DNA of 50,489 nt, from NCBI GenBank assembly GCA_026224875.1, contig JAMFRU010000098.1:1-50489 (forward strand), given 5' to 3'. Position numbers and translations under genes: made by a program. The notes under the pieces were generated by a model that was not told the DNA's origin, searched no databases, and worked only from the letters and a program-made list of their open reading frames with translations. Of this stretch, positions 40,914-48,959 are shown piece after piece (position 1 is the stretch's first letter; the number at the start of each line of letters is the position of its first letter). This DNA comes from Acidocella sp. GTDB lineage: Bacteria > Pseudomonadota > Alphaproteobacteria > Acetobacterales > Acetobacteraceae.

Positions 40914-42599
40914 ATGGATGATCTGGTCCGCCAGCTGCGCGCGATTGCCGGGGCACGGCATGTGCTTACCGGTTCGCGCGCGACGGCCAGGTTTTGCGCG
41001 GGGTTTCGGTTTGGTCAAGGGCCCGTGCTGGCGGTGGTGCGGCCGGGCGGGCTCGTGGAGCAGTGGCGGGCGCTTAAGGCGTGCCATGCGGCTGGGGCCG
41101 CCATTATCATGCAGGCGGCCAATACCGGCTTGACAGGCGGCTCCACGCCGGATGGGGATGATTACGGCCGGAAGGTGGTGATCATCAACTGTATGCGGAT
41201 GAAAGCGATCCATGTGCTGCCGGGTGCGGCGCAGGTTGTGTGTCTGCCGGGGGCGACACTTTTTCAGTTGGAAAAGCTGTTGCGGCCGCTGGGGCGCGAG
41301 CCGCATTCGGTTATTGGATCGTCCTGCCTGGGGGCATCGGTTGCTGGTGGCATCTGCAATAATTCGGGCGGGGCGCTTATCCGGCGCGGGCCGGCGTTTT
41401 CGCAGCTGGCGGTTTATGCGCAAGTGAATGAGGGCAATGAGCTTGAGCTGGTCAATCATATTGGCTTGCGTTTAGGGGATGAGCCGGAAGAGGTTTTGGC
41501 GCGGCTGGAGGCGGGGCATTTTATCCCGGATGAGATTGAGCATCCGGTGGACCGTGCGGCGTCGGACCCGGATTACGCCACCCATGTTCGCGATATTTCT
41601 GCTCCCACCCCTGCCCGGTTTAATGCCGATCCGCGCCGGTTATTTGAGGCTTCGGGCAGTGCGGGTAAGCTGGCGTTGTTCGCGGTGCGGCTGGATAGTT
41701 TTGCCAGCGATGAGAATACCGCCGTGTTCTATATCGGCAGTAATAACGCGGATGAGTTGACGCAACTACGCAGGCATATACTGGGGAGTTTCAAAAATCT
41801 GCCGGTGGCGGGGGAGTATATTCATCGCGACGCTTTCGATCTTGCGGCGCGCTATGGCAAGGATATGTTTCTGGCGATTGAGAAGCTCGGCACGGACCGG
41901 CTGCCTGCTTTGTTCGCGCTGAAAGCCCGGTTCGATTCTTTTGCGAGCCGCTTGAGCTTCCTGCCACGCGATTTTTCGGATCGGTTGATGCAGGCTGCGA
42001 GCCATCTTTTCCCTGAGCATTTGCCGAGGCGGATGCGCGCCTATCGGGACCGGTTCGCGCATCATCTGCTGTTGAAAATGTCCGGGGACGGCATTGCGGA
42101 AGCGCGTGATTGGCTGGCGCGACAATATCCGTCGGCTACCGGGGATTTTTTTGAATGCACGACGGAGGAAGGATCAAAGGCTTTTCTGCATCGCTTTGCC
42201 GTGGCCGGGGCCGCCGTGCGTTACCGTGCCATGCATCGCGATACGGTGCAGGATATCGTAGCGCTGGATATAGCTCTGCGGCGGGATGATACCGCATGGG
42301 AAGAGCATCTGCCCGCGGATATCTCAACGCCGATCAGCCTGAAACTCTATTACGGGCATTTTTTCTGCCATGTGTTTCATCAGGATTATATCGTCGCCAA
42401 GGGGCACGACCCGGTGGCGATTGAGCATCGTATGTGGGAACTGCTCGATGCGCGCGGGGCGGAATATCCGGCGGAACATAATGTGGGGCATTTGTATAAG
42501 GCCAAGCCGGCGCTGGCGGCGCATTACCGCGCGCTGGACCCGTGCAATTGTTTTAATCCGGGTATCGGGGGCACGAGCAAGCGAGTTTGCTGGAGTTAA
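40914..42599 (+). CDS. dld: Quinone-dependent D-lactate dehydrogenase
   Basis: 561 residues with an N-terminal FAD-binding PCMH domain (MQAANTGLTGGSTPDG, IGSSCLGASVAGGICNNSGGALIRRGPAFSQL) and the Dld-specific C-terminal membrane-associated part (ISLKLYYGHFFCHVFHQDYIVAKG). It oxidises D-lactate to pyruvate and passes electrons to quinone at the inner membrane. It begins 10 nt after the acyl-CoA dehydrogenase stop, which suggests co-transcription. Why lactate oxidation is grouped with beta-oxidation here is not clear; a related 2-hydroxy acid is possible. Confidence 0.9.
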   Translation: MDDLVRQLRAIAGARHVLTGSRATARFCAGFRFGQGPVLAVVRPGGLVEQWRALKACHAAGAAIIMQAANTGLTGGSTPDGDDYGRKVVIINCMRMKAIHVLPGAAQVVCLPGATLFQLEKLLRPLGREPHSVIGSSCLGASVAGGICNNSGGALIRRGPAFSQLAVYAQVNEGNELELVNHIGLRLGDEPEEVLARLEAGHFIPDEIEHPVDRAASDPDYATHVRDISAPTPARFNADPRRLFEASGSAGKLALFAVRLDSFASDENTAVFYIGSNNADELTQLRRHILGSFKNLPVAGEYIHRDAFDLAARYGKDMFLAIEKLGTDRLPALFALKARFDSFASRLSFLPRDFSDRLMQAASHLFPEHLPRRMRAYRDRFAHHLLLKMSGDGIAEARDWLARQYPSATGDFFECTTEEGSKAFLHRFAVAGAAVRYRAMHRDTVQDIVALDIALRRDDTAWEEHLPADISTPISLKLYYGHFFCHVFHQDYIVAKGHDPVAIEHRMWELLDARGAEYPAEHNVGHLYKAKPALAAHYRALDPCNCFNPGIGGTSKRVCWS

Positions 42600-42666
42600 G
42601 CAGTACTTTTTGCGAACAAGTACTGCTTAACGCGCTCGAACCAGTGGCGCGCGTTTCGCAGACCCA

Positions 42667-42750
42667 AAAAACTTTTGGCCCTGTGGGCGTTGGCGAGGCC
42701 AACGCCCACAGGGCCAAAAGTTTTTGGTGCAGCTTTTTTCAAAAAGCTGC
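42667..42750. repeat. Terminator-like palindrome, family B copy 2
   Basis: A perfect 28-bp stem (42667-42694 with 42698-42725, loop GAG) starts AAAAACTTTT and ends AAAAGTTTTT. It is followed by GGT and the hairpin GCAGCTTTTT TC AAAAAGCTGC (42729-42750), identical to copy 1. The stem interior differs completely from copy 1. An additional 8-bp hairpin with CAGTACTT/AAGTACTG lies upstream at 42601-42625. It separates convergent dld and the ferredoxin gene. Confidence 0.88.
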
Positions 42751-42756
42751 GGTTAC

Positions 42757-43074
42757 TTAATCTTCCGGCGCAATAATCGTTTTCAGGCCGTTCAGCGCGT
42801 CAGTTACCTTCACCTGGCAGGAGAGGCGCGAGTTTTCGGTGCGGTGTGAGGTGCTGTCCAGCAGCTCGTTTTCGTCTTCGCTCATGGCCGGGAGTTTGCC
42901 GAGGAATTCCGGGGCGATGTAGACGTGGCAGGTGGCGCAGGAGCAGCAGCCGCCGCACAGGGCCAGCAGCTCGTCATGTCCGCCGTCACGCAGCGCCTCC
43001 ATCAGGCTGACCCCGGCCTTGACGGTGAGGGAAGAGGTCGCGCCCTCGCGCGTGGTGACGAATATCTCAGGCAT
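42757..43074 (-). CDS. [2Fe-2S] ferredoxin, adrenodoxin/terpredoxin type
   Basis: 105 residues. The cluster ligands are in [11 protein letters not shown] and the later LSCQ, following the Cys-x5-Cys-x2-Cys-xn-Cys pattern, with the CATCHVYI extension typical of P450-type ferredoxins. An AAGGAGAG site lies before the ATG at 43074. It is a likely electron donor to the P450 at 46127 or the Rieske oxygenase at 30644. No ferredoxin reductase is in the window. It is followed upstream on the same strand by an SDR gene with an 81-bp gap. Confidence 0.9.
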   Translation of the reverse strand: MPEIFVTTREGATSSLTVKAGVSLMEALRDGGHDELLALCGGCCSCATCHVYIAPEFLGKLPAMSEDENELLDSTSHRTENSRLSCQVKVTDALNGLKTIIAPED

Positions 43075-43155
43075 TCGGAAGCTCTCCTTGGATTCTATTG
43101 GTATGGCCGCCCCATTTTCGACGAGGCTTGGCCGGATGTCTAGCGCCCCGGATGT

Positions 43156-43935
43156 TTAGCGCACACCCATGCGGATGCCGCCGTCGAGGCGGATGGACTC
43201 GGCGTTGAAATAGGTGTTGCGGACCAGCTCCAGCGCCAGGCTGGCGTATTCGGCGGCATACCCAAGGCGCTTGGGGTACAGCACCGTGGCGCCCAGCGAG
43301 TCGCGCATGGCCTGGGTGGCGCCGGCCATGGCGGGGGTGTCGAAAATACCGGGCAGGATGGTGTTGATGCGGATGCCCCAGCGCGAGAGGTCGCGGGCGA
43401 TGGGCAGGGTCATGCCGGCGATGGCGGCTTTGCCGGCGGAATAGGCGGCCTGGCCCTGCTGGCCGTCTTGCGCTGCCGCGGACGCCGTGCAGACGATGGC
43501 GCCGCGCTCACCGTCGATAAGCTCCAGCTCGGCGATGTCCCGGGCGAAGCGGGTGATGGTGGCGAAGGTGCCGGCGGCGTTGAGCGTGAGCACGCGGATA
43601 AAGTCGGCGGTAGGGAACACCTTGATTTCGCCGCTTTCCTTGTCCTTGCGGATGGTGGTGTGGGCGTTGCCGCCGCCGGCGCAGGCGATGAGGATGCGGG
43701 CTGGGCCGTGGGCGGCGCTGGCCTTGGCGAAGGCGGCGTCCAGGCTGGCGTCGGACATCACATCGGCTTCGCAGAAGATGGAGCCGGTCAGCTCAGCCAT
43801 TTTTTCGCCGGTTTCCGGGTTGCGGTCGAAGATCGCGACTTTTACGCCGGCGGCGCGCAGGGCTTGCACGCTGCCGAGGCCAAGGCCGGAGGCGCCGCCT
43901 GTTACGATCGCCGCGACGCTGGAATCGATCTTCAT
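43156..43935 (-). CDS. SDR, 3-hydroxyacyl-CoA dehydrogenase type 2-like
   Basis: 259 residues. The TGGASGLGLGS cofactor motif, NAG-like NAAGT segment, catalytic Ser and Tyr-x3-Lys in AAYSAGKAAI, and the RINTILPGIFDTPAM tail resemble HSD17B10-type 3-hydroxyacyl-CoA dehydrogenases (NAD-dependent). It probably oxidises a hydroxylated acyl-CoA or alcohol. An AAGGAG site lies before the ATG at 43935. It is in the same direction as the ferredoxin and could be co-transcribed. Confidence 0.85.
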   Translation of the reverse strand: MKIDSSVAAIVTGGASGLGLGSVQALRAAGVKVAIFDRNPETGEKMAELTGSIFCEADVMSDASLDAAFAKASAAHGPARILIACAGGGNAHTTIRKDKESGEIKVFPTADFIRVLTLNAAGTFATITRFARDIAELELIDGERGAIVCTASAAAQDGQQGQAAYSAGKAAIAGMTLPIARDLSRWGIRINTILPGIFDTPAMAGATQAMRDSLGATVLYPKRLGYAAEYASLALELVRNTYFNAESIRLDGGIRMGVR

Positions 43936-44035
43936 TGGCCGAAAACTCCTTGAACCCGGTTGAATCCCCCTCTCCTCGCCGGACGCGGCGCTCAGGGCAA
44001 GGGAGGCCTGCCATCATCGCCGCAGCGATGCCAAA

Positions 44036-44180
44036 CTGAGATTGCTTCAGAAGCCGCTTTGGCGGCCGTCTAGCGGCGATTTCCTGCGCGCTGGTGCTCA
44101 CGTACTTAAGTACGCTGCGCTCCAGTGCTCGAAAATCACCACTATACGACTCGCCAGAGCGGCTTCTGAAGCAATCTCAG
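44036..44180. repeat. MITE-like inverted-repeat element
   Basis: A 145-bp element with perfect 23-bp terminal inverted repeats (44036-44058 and 44158-44180), extended to 29 bp with a T-G wobble. The interior contains the palindrome CGTACTTAAGTACG (44100-44113). It has no coding capacity. It lies between the SDR gene and the E2 catalytic-domain gene and could be a small non-autonomous mobile element or a processed hairpin. Confidence 0.75.
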
Positions 44181-44248
44181 GGGCCACGCTTGTTTCGGCG
44201 GTCCGGCGATGACATTCTGCCCGCCATTGGAATGCTGGGAGCAAATAC

Positions 44249-44959
44249 GTGAGCACTGAGAATACGCCCGAGGCCTATTTCGCGCAGTTTGGCGAGATCG
44301 AGACGGTCAAACGCACCCGCTTCCAGAAGATCGTGGCCAAGACCATGGTCAATAATGCCAGCACCATCCCGCACGTAACCCACCAGGACGACGCCGATGT
44401 GACCGGGCTGGAGGCGTATCGCAAGTCGGTGGAGGTGAAGGCCTCGCCGTTGATTTACCTCATCAAGGCGGTGGTTGAGGCGCTGAAGGCGTATCCGCAG
44501 TTCAATGCCTCGCTCACCCCGGATGGCGAGACTTTGGTGCTGAAGAAGTTCTTCCACATCGGCATTGCCGTGGATGGGCCGCTCGGCCTGCTGGTGCCGG
44601 TGCTGCGCGATGCCGACCAGAAAGACATTCCCACGCTGGCGGCGGAGCTGAAGGAGATTTCCGGCCTGGCGCGGAGCAAGGGCCTGCCGATGGATAAAAT
44701 GCAGGGCGGGTGCTTCTCGATCTCCTCGCTCGGCGGTATTGGCGGCACGTATTTCTCGCCGATCATCAATGCGCCGGAGGTGGCGATTTTGGGCGTGACC
44801 GGGATTCAGACCAAGCCGGTTTGGGATGGGCATGCTTTCCAGCCTCGTAAGGTGCTGCCGTTGTCGCTTAGCTATGATCATCGGGTGATTAATGGGGCTG
44901 ATGCGGCGCGGTTTGTTAACAAGATTGCTGAAGCCATGAAGCAATGGGATGCGGCTTGA
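44249..44959 (+). CDS. Stand-alone 2-oxoacid dehydrogenase acyltransferase (E2) catalytic domain
   Basis: 236 residues that align only with the catalytic domain of E2p: FAQFGEIETVKRTRFQKIVAKTMVNNASTIPHVTHQDDADVTGLE opens directly at the core. There is no lipoyl or E1/E3-binding domain. The catalytic motif SYDHRVINGADAARF has His211 but Asn215 in place of the common Asp, as in some E2p enzymes such as that of Azotobacter. Without a lipoyl arm it cannot work as a normal E2 unless a lipoyl domain is supplied in trans. GTG at 44249 follows GGGAGC. It may transfer acyl groups to CoA in this catabolic cluster (inference). Confidence 0.85.
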   Translation: MSTENTPEAYFAQFGEIETVKRTRFQKIVAKTMVNNASTIPHVTHQDDADVTGLEAYRKSVEVKASPLIYLIKAVVEALKAYPQFNASLTPDGETLVLKKFFHIGIAVDGPLGLLVPVLRDADQKDIPTLAAELKEISGLARSKGLPMDKMQGGCFSISSLGGIGGTYFSPIINAPEVAILGVTGIQTKPVWDGHAFQPRKVLPLSLSYDHRVINGADAARFVNKIAEAMKQWDAA

Positions 44960-44971
44960 AAAAAAAACAGC

Positions 44972-45004
44972 CGCTTTTTGTAAAAAGCGACTCCAAAAAC
45001 TTTT
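44972..45004. repeat. Partial family B element
   Basis: CGCTTTTTGTAAAAAGCG (44972-44989) is a hairpin like the small one of family B, followed by TCCAAAAACTTTT. In inverse orientation this matches the tail of copies 1 and 2. The long variable stem and its other half are missing. Confidence 0.6.
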
Positions 45005-45061
45005 GATTCTTAAGCGCTGGGGCGAATGGGCCTTGGCGGTGCCTAATAAAACGGGGGAAAC

Positions 45062-45910
45062 ATGGCAGCTTTGGTACGCCGCAAGGCGCTTATTACCGGT
45101 GCGGCGGGCGGCATGGGGCGGGCTTGCGCAAGGCTGTTCGGGCAGACGCAGGACCTGGTGCTGACCGATGCCATCGCGCCCGGACTGGAGAAATTTACCG
45201 CTGAACTGCGGGCGGATGGGTTTACCGTGCTCGGCGCCCATGCCGGGGATCTCGGCAGCGAGGCGGTGCTGGCCGCGATCATGGCCGATATGGCAGGCGA
45301 AGGCCCGCTTACTCTGATCCATACCGCCGGTCTCTCGCCCTCGCTGGCGGATGCCGGCGCCATTATGAGGATCAACCTGGTCGCCACGGTGAAACTGCTG
45401 GATGCCATCGAGCCGATCTTACGGCCCGGTTCGGCCGGCGTGCTCATCGCCTCCTCCGCCGGGCATCTCATCCCGCCGATTCCGGATGCGCTGGCGCTGA
45501 TGGCCAACCCGCTGGCACCGGATTTCCTGGCCCGGATAAATACGTTGATTGAGACCATGGCACAGGGAGACGCCGTGAAGACGGCCGGCATTAGCTATTC
45601 GCTGAGCAAACAGGCGGTGCATACGCTTACCCAGAGCCGCGCCCTCACCTGGGGGCCGCGCGGCGCCCGGATCACCTCTATATCGCCAGGCATGATATTG
45701 ACGCCGATGGGGCGCAAGGAGGCGGAGACGCCCGGCGGCGCCCAGATGCAGAATGCGGCACCGCTCGGCCGGCCGGGCGTGGCGGCGGATATCGCGCTCG
45801 CAGCACTGTTCCTCGCCAGCGACCAGGCAAGCTTCATCACCGGCTCCGATTTGCTCGTGGACGGCGGCTCGGTGGCCGTCTTCCGCCAAGGCGCGGTCAG
45901 CATGGGCTGA
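45062..45910 (+). CDS. SDR-family oxidoreductase
   Basis: 282 residues. The cofactor motif ITGAAGGMGRACARLFG, the catalytic Ser region LIASSAGHL and the Tyr-x3-Lys in ISYSLSKQAVH are present. The C-terminal half retains the GDLLVDGGSVAV strand typical of classical SDRs. It differs from the SDR at 43156 and may act on a different alcohol of the same pathway. The GGGGGAAAC ribosome-binding site precedes the ATG at 45062. It lies 102 bp after the E2-domain gene. Confidence 0.82.
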   Translation: MAALVRRKALITGAAGGMGRACARLFGQTQDLVLTDAIAPGLEKFTAELRADGFTVLGAHAGDLGSEAVLAAIMADMAGEGPLTLIHTAGLSPSLADAGAIMRINLVATVKLLDAIEPILRPGSAGVLIASSAGHLIPPIPDALALMANPLAPDFLARINTLIETMAQGDAVKTAGISYSLSKQAVHTLTQSRALTWGPRGARITSISPGMILTPMGRKEAETPGGAQMQNAAPLGRPGVAADIALAALFLASDQASFITGSDLLVDGGSVAVFRQGAVSMG

Positions 45911-45916
45911 GCACCC

Positions 45917-45960
45917 GCTTGATCGCCCCCGCTTGATCGCGCTTGATCGCGCTTGATCGC
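45917..45960. repeat. GCTTGATCGC tandem repeat
   Basis: The decamer GCTTGATCGC occurs at 45917, 45931, 45941 and 45951, the last three directly adjoining. GCACC at 45911 and GGTGC at 45962 bracket the array. It lies just after the SDR stop and about 165 bp before the P450 gene. Confidence 0.75.
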
Positions 45961-46035
45961 AGGTGCGGTATTTTGGTTTTGCCGTTGAACCGTGCCGTCT
46001 TCGCCGTCATGATTCGCGCGAAATGAGGTGACTTG

Positions 46036-46064
46036 AGTGTTTGATCCATACTGTATCAAACACT
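46036..46064. promoter_or_regulatory. Inverted-repeat operator candidate upstream of the P450 gene
   Basis: AGTGTTTGAT (46036-46045) and ATCAAACACT (46055-46064) form a perfect 10-bp inverted repeat with a 9-bp centre containing CATACTGT. A related sequence is at 32366-32386 before the Crp-type gene. The spacing is not that of an FNR box. It lies about 63 bp before the P450 ATG. Confidence 0.6.
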
Positions 46065-46126
46065 ACCCTTGTCACCATGCCGCGAGAGACGGCGCGGCGG
46101 CCCGAAATTGAGGAGTTCGATGTACC

Positions 46127-47383
46127 ATGGACACAATTGCACCTGACATGCTGAGCCCCGCCGTGCCCAGACCGGACCATGTGCCGGTCGAGGCGGTGTA
46201 TGATTTCGACATGCATCTCGACCCCGGACTGCTGCGCGACCCGCATGAGCGCGTGCGCGAGCTGCTGCGCGTCGCACCGCCGGTGTTCTGGACGCCGCGC
46301 AACCGCGGCCATTGGATGGTGACCGGGCACCTGGAAAACTACACGCTCTCGCGCGATCCGGTGAATTTCACCTCCGAGGTGATGACCGCCGCGCAGTCCG
46401 CCATGTTCCTGCAGCATCTGCCGCCGGATTTCGGGCATGTGCCCATTGCCTTCCCCATCCAACTCGACCCGCCGGCGCATGGCATCTACCGCGCCCCGCT
46501 CCAGGCCGCTTTCTCGCCCAAGGCGATTCTCGCCCGCAAGGAGAAGATCCGCGCGCTGGCCAATGAGCTGATCGACGCCGTGATCGACCAGGGGCATTGC
46601 GATTTCGTGCCCGCCATCGCCGAGCCCCTGCCCGTAAAAGTGTTTCTTGAGATGCTCGGCCTGCCGGTGGAGCGCCTGACCGAATTCCGCCAGCTGGTGA
46701 CCGAGCATATGGCGCCGGCCAAGAGCCCCATGGATTTTGTTTTCCGCTCGCGTAAAGTGGCGGATGCGATGGGTGAAACCATCGATGCACGCAGACTGGA
46801 GCCGAAGGACGATCTGATCAGCCTGCTCTGGCAGTCGGAGATCGACGGCAAGCCGATGACCAAGGAGATGATGGAGAATTTCGGCGTTCTGCTGTTCATC
46901 GCGGGGCTGGATACCGTGATCAACGGCATGGGCTTCGGGATTCGCCATCTGGCGAAAAATCCCGGTTTCCAGAACGAGCTGCGCGCCAATCCGAAGTTGA
47001 TCGTGGAAGCTGCCGAAGAGATTCTGCGCCGCTATACATTTACCGTGCCGGTGCGCCGGGTGGCGCAGGATACCGAGCTGGGTGGATTTGCGCTGAAGCA
47101 GAATGACATCGTTATGATCTTCCTGCCTGGGGCTGATCTGGATGCGCGCGAATTCCCGAACCCGGAAGTGTTCGACATGAAGCGCGAGAATAACGTGCAT
47201 ATTGCCTTCGGTGCAGGTCCGCACCGCTGCTTAGGGTCGCATCTCGCGCGCATCGAATTGCAGGTGATCTATGAGCAGATGCTCGCGCGCCTGCCGGAAT
47301 TCCGCCTGGACGAGACCAAGCCCGCCAAATTCCATGCCGGTAATATCATCGCGATCGACTCACTCACCATTCGTTGGGATTAA
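46127..47383 (+). CDS. Cytochrome P450
   Basis: 418 residues, soluble bacterial type. Motifs are the I-helix AGLDT (259-263), the K-helix EILR (298-301) and the heme-binding FGAGPHRCLG with the axial thiolate Cys368. It uses electrons from a ferredoxin, probably the one at 42757. Bacterial P450s of this layout hydroxylate terpenes, sterols or fatty acids. The ATG at 46127 is preceded by a GAGGAGTTC site. It is the first gene of the run P450-DUF35-thiolase-like-DUF2889-GST and has an inverted repeat upstream. Confidence 0.92.
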   Translation: MDTIAPDMLSPAVPRPDHVPVEAVYDFDMHLDPGLLRDPHERVRELLRVAPPVFWTPRNRGHWMVTGHLENYTLSRDPVNFTSEVMTAAQSAMFLQHLPPDFGHVPIAFPIQLDPPAHGIYRAPLQAAFSPKAILARKEKIRALANELIDAVIDQGHCDFVPAIAEPLPVKVFLEMLGLPVERLTEFRQLVTEHMAPAKSPMDFVFRSRKVADAMGETIDARRLEPKDDLISLLWQSEIDGKPMTKEMMENFGVLLFIAGLDTVINGMGFGIRHLAKNPGFQNELRANPKLIVEAAEEILRRYTFTVPVRRVAQDTELGGFALKQNDIVMIFLPGADLDAREFPNPEVFDMKRENNVHIAFGAGPHRCLGSHLARIELQVIYEQMLARLPEFRLDETKPAKFHAGNIIAIDSLTIRWD

Positions 47384-47385
47384 TA

Positions 47386-47790
47386 ATGTCTGCTGCTAGG
47401 CCCCTGCCCCGGCTCGAACCGGATAACCGGTTTTTCTGGACGAGTGGGGAGGATGGCAAATTGCGGTTTCTGCAATGCAGCGACTGCAAAACCTTCATCC
47501 ATCCGCCGCGCCCGATCTGCTTCAACTGCCTGTCGGAAAACGTCGCACCCGCGGTTGTGCCAGGCACCGGCGTTGTGGATACGTTCACCATCAACCACCA
47601 GAAATGGAGCCCCAATATGGAGGTTCCGTTTATTATCGCCCGCGTTGCCATCGATGGCGCGCCGGGGGTGATCCTGACCACCAACATCATCGACTGCCCG
47701 GTGGATGCGGTGGAATTCGGTGACAAGGTTGTGGTTTCATTCGAACAGCAGGACGATGTCTTTCTGCCGCTGTTCAAGAAGGTGATCTAA
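47386..47790 (+). CDS. DUF35 OB-fold protein (ChsH2-like)
   Basis: 134 residues from the ATG at 47386, 2 nt after the P450 stop. A zinc ribbon is visible (Cys31, Cys34, Cys45, Cys48 in CSDCKTFIHPPRPICFNC), followed by the OB-fold (PAVVPGTGVVDTFTINH). DUF35 proteins partner with thiolase-like or MaoC-like enzymes acting on acyl-CoA; in steroid degradation the pair Ltp2/ChsH2 is an aldolase. The thiolase-like gene follows 1 nt later, fitting that pairing. Confidence 0.9.
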   Translation: MSAARPLPRLEPDNRFFWTSGEDGKLRFLQCSDCKTFIHPPRPICFNCLSENVAPAVVPGTGVVDTFTINHQKWSPNMEVPFIIARVAIDGAPGVILTTNIIDCPVDAVEFGDKVVVSFEQQDDVFLPLFKKVI

Positions 47791-47791
47791 A

Positions 47792-48955
47792 ATGGCGCTT
47801 CCCGAAGCTTATATCACCGGCATTGGCCAATCTAAGATCGGCCAGAAGACAACGCGCCATCCGCTGTTGCTCACCACCGATGCGATCCGCGAAGCACTGG
47901 ATGATTCCGGGCTGACATTGGCCGATATCGACGGCATTTCCACCTATCCGGGCAAGATGAGCGGCTATCTCGGCTTCTCACCGGTGGGCTGCGAGGATCT
48001 GATCGACGCGCTGCGCCTCAACATCCGCTGGTTCAACGGCAGCGGGGAAATCTCCTCGCAGCTCGGCGCCGTGGCTGTGGCGGCGCACGCGGTGCGGGCC
48101 GGTGCCGCCCGTCATGTCATCTGCTTTCGCACCGTTTACGAATCCGCCGCGATGTCCCGCCCGCAGGATTACCCGATGAACCGCGCCCCGCGTGTTGAGG
48201 GCATGAGCCAGTGGACCGCCCCCTTCAACGCTACCTCCGCCGTAACCTGGGTGGCGCAATACGCGATGCGCCATGTTAAAAAATACGGGATGAAGCGCGA
48301 GCAGCTGGCGCAGATTGCGCTGACCGACCGCAAGAATGCCATGCTGAACCCGCGCGCTCTGGTGCGTGAGCCGCTCAGCCTGGAGCAGTACATGGAGGCG
48401 CGGATGATTGCCGAGCCGATGTGCCTGTTCGATTGCGACCGCTTCTCCGACGCCTCGACCGTGCTGATCGTCTCGGCCGGCGATGCTTTGGGCGATGTGA
48501 AATGCACCCCCGTGCGCATTGCCGCCACGGCCTATCAGTCCGACGGCCGGCATAGCTGGGACCAGCCTGAGGTCATGGCCTCCTACCCGACCGGCGCTGA
48601 GCTGTGGAAGTACACAGACTATACGGCCAAGGATGTGGACACGGTGCAGCTGTATGACGGCTTCGCCTTCCTCACCATCACCTGGCTTGAAGCCCTGGGT
48701 TTCTGCGGCATTGGCGAGGGCGGGCAGTTCATCGAGGGCGGGCACAGGATTGCGCTGGATGGCGAACTGCCGCTGAACACGTTTGGCGGGCAGATTGGCG
48801 CCGGGCGGCTGCACGGGTTCGGGTTTGCGCATGAAGCCGTGGTGCAGTTGCGCAGCCAGGGTGGCGAACGGCAGATCAAGGGTAACCCGAAGGTTGCTGT
48901 CGCGGCTTCGGGCGGCGGGCCTTTGGCGACTGCACTTCTACTGGCGCGGGATTAA
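47792..48955 (+). CDS. Thiolase-like acyl-CoA enzyme (Ltp2/SCP-x type), candidate aldolase
   Basis: 387 residues with the thiolase fold (AYITGIGQSKIG..., LYDGFAFLTITWLEALGFCG, LNTFGGQIGAGRLHGFGF). At the usual nucleophile site the sequence is FNGSGEISSQLG (about 81-92), so the canonical Cys is absent. That is also the case in Ltp2-type aldolases. It is placed 1 nt after the DUF35 gene, so the two are likely co-translated and form a complex. The likely activity is retro-aldol cleavage of a hydroxylated acyl-CoA (inference), not ordinary thiolysis. Confidence 0.85.
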   Translation: MALPEAYITGIGQSKIGQKTTRHPLLLTTDAIREALDDSGLTLADIDGISTYPGKMSGYLGFSPVGCEDLIDALRLNIRWFNGSGEISSQLGAVAVAAHAVRAGAARHVICFRTVYESAAMSRPQDYPMNRAPRVEGMSQWTAPFNATSAVTWVAQYAMRHVKKYGMKREQLAQIALTDRKNAMLNPRALVREPLSLEQYMEARMIAEPMCLFDCDRFSDASTVLIVSAGDALGDVKCTPVRIAATAYQSDGRHSWDQPEVMASYPTGAELWKYTDYTAKDVDTVQLYDGFAFLTITWLEALGFCGIGEGGQFIEGGHRIALDGELPLNTFGGQIGAGRLHGFGFAHEAVVQLRSQGGERQIKGNPKVAVAASGGGPLATALLLARD

Positions 48956-48959
48956 GCCG

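Noticed and set aside
45917-45960. CRISPR array
   Set aside because: Units are only 10 bp and adjoin directly, without spacers or cas genes. No other CRISPR-like array is in the window.
46036-46064. FNR/Crp box (TTGAT-N4-ATCAA)
   Set aside because: The half-sites are 9 bp apart, not 4, so it does not fit the standard box.
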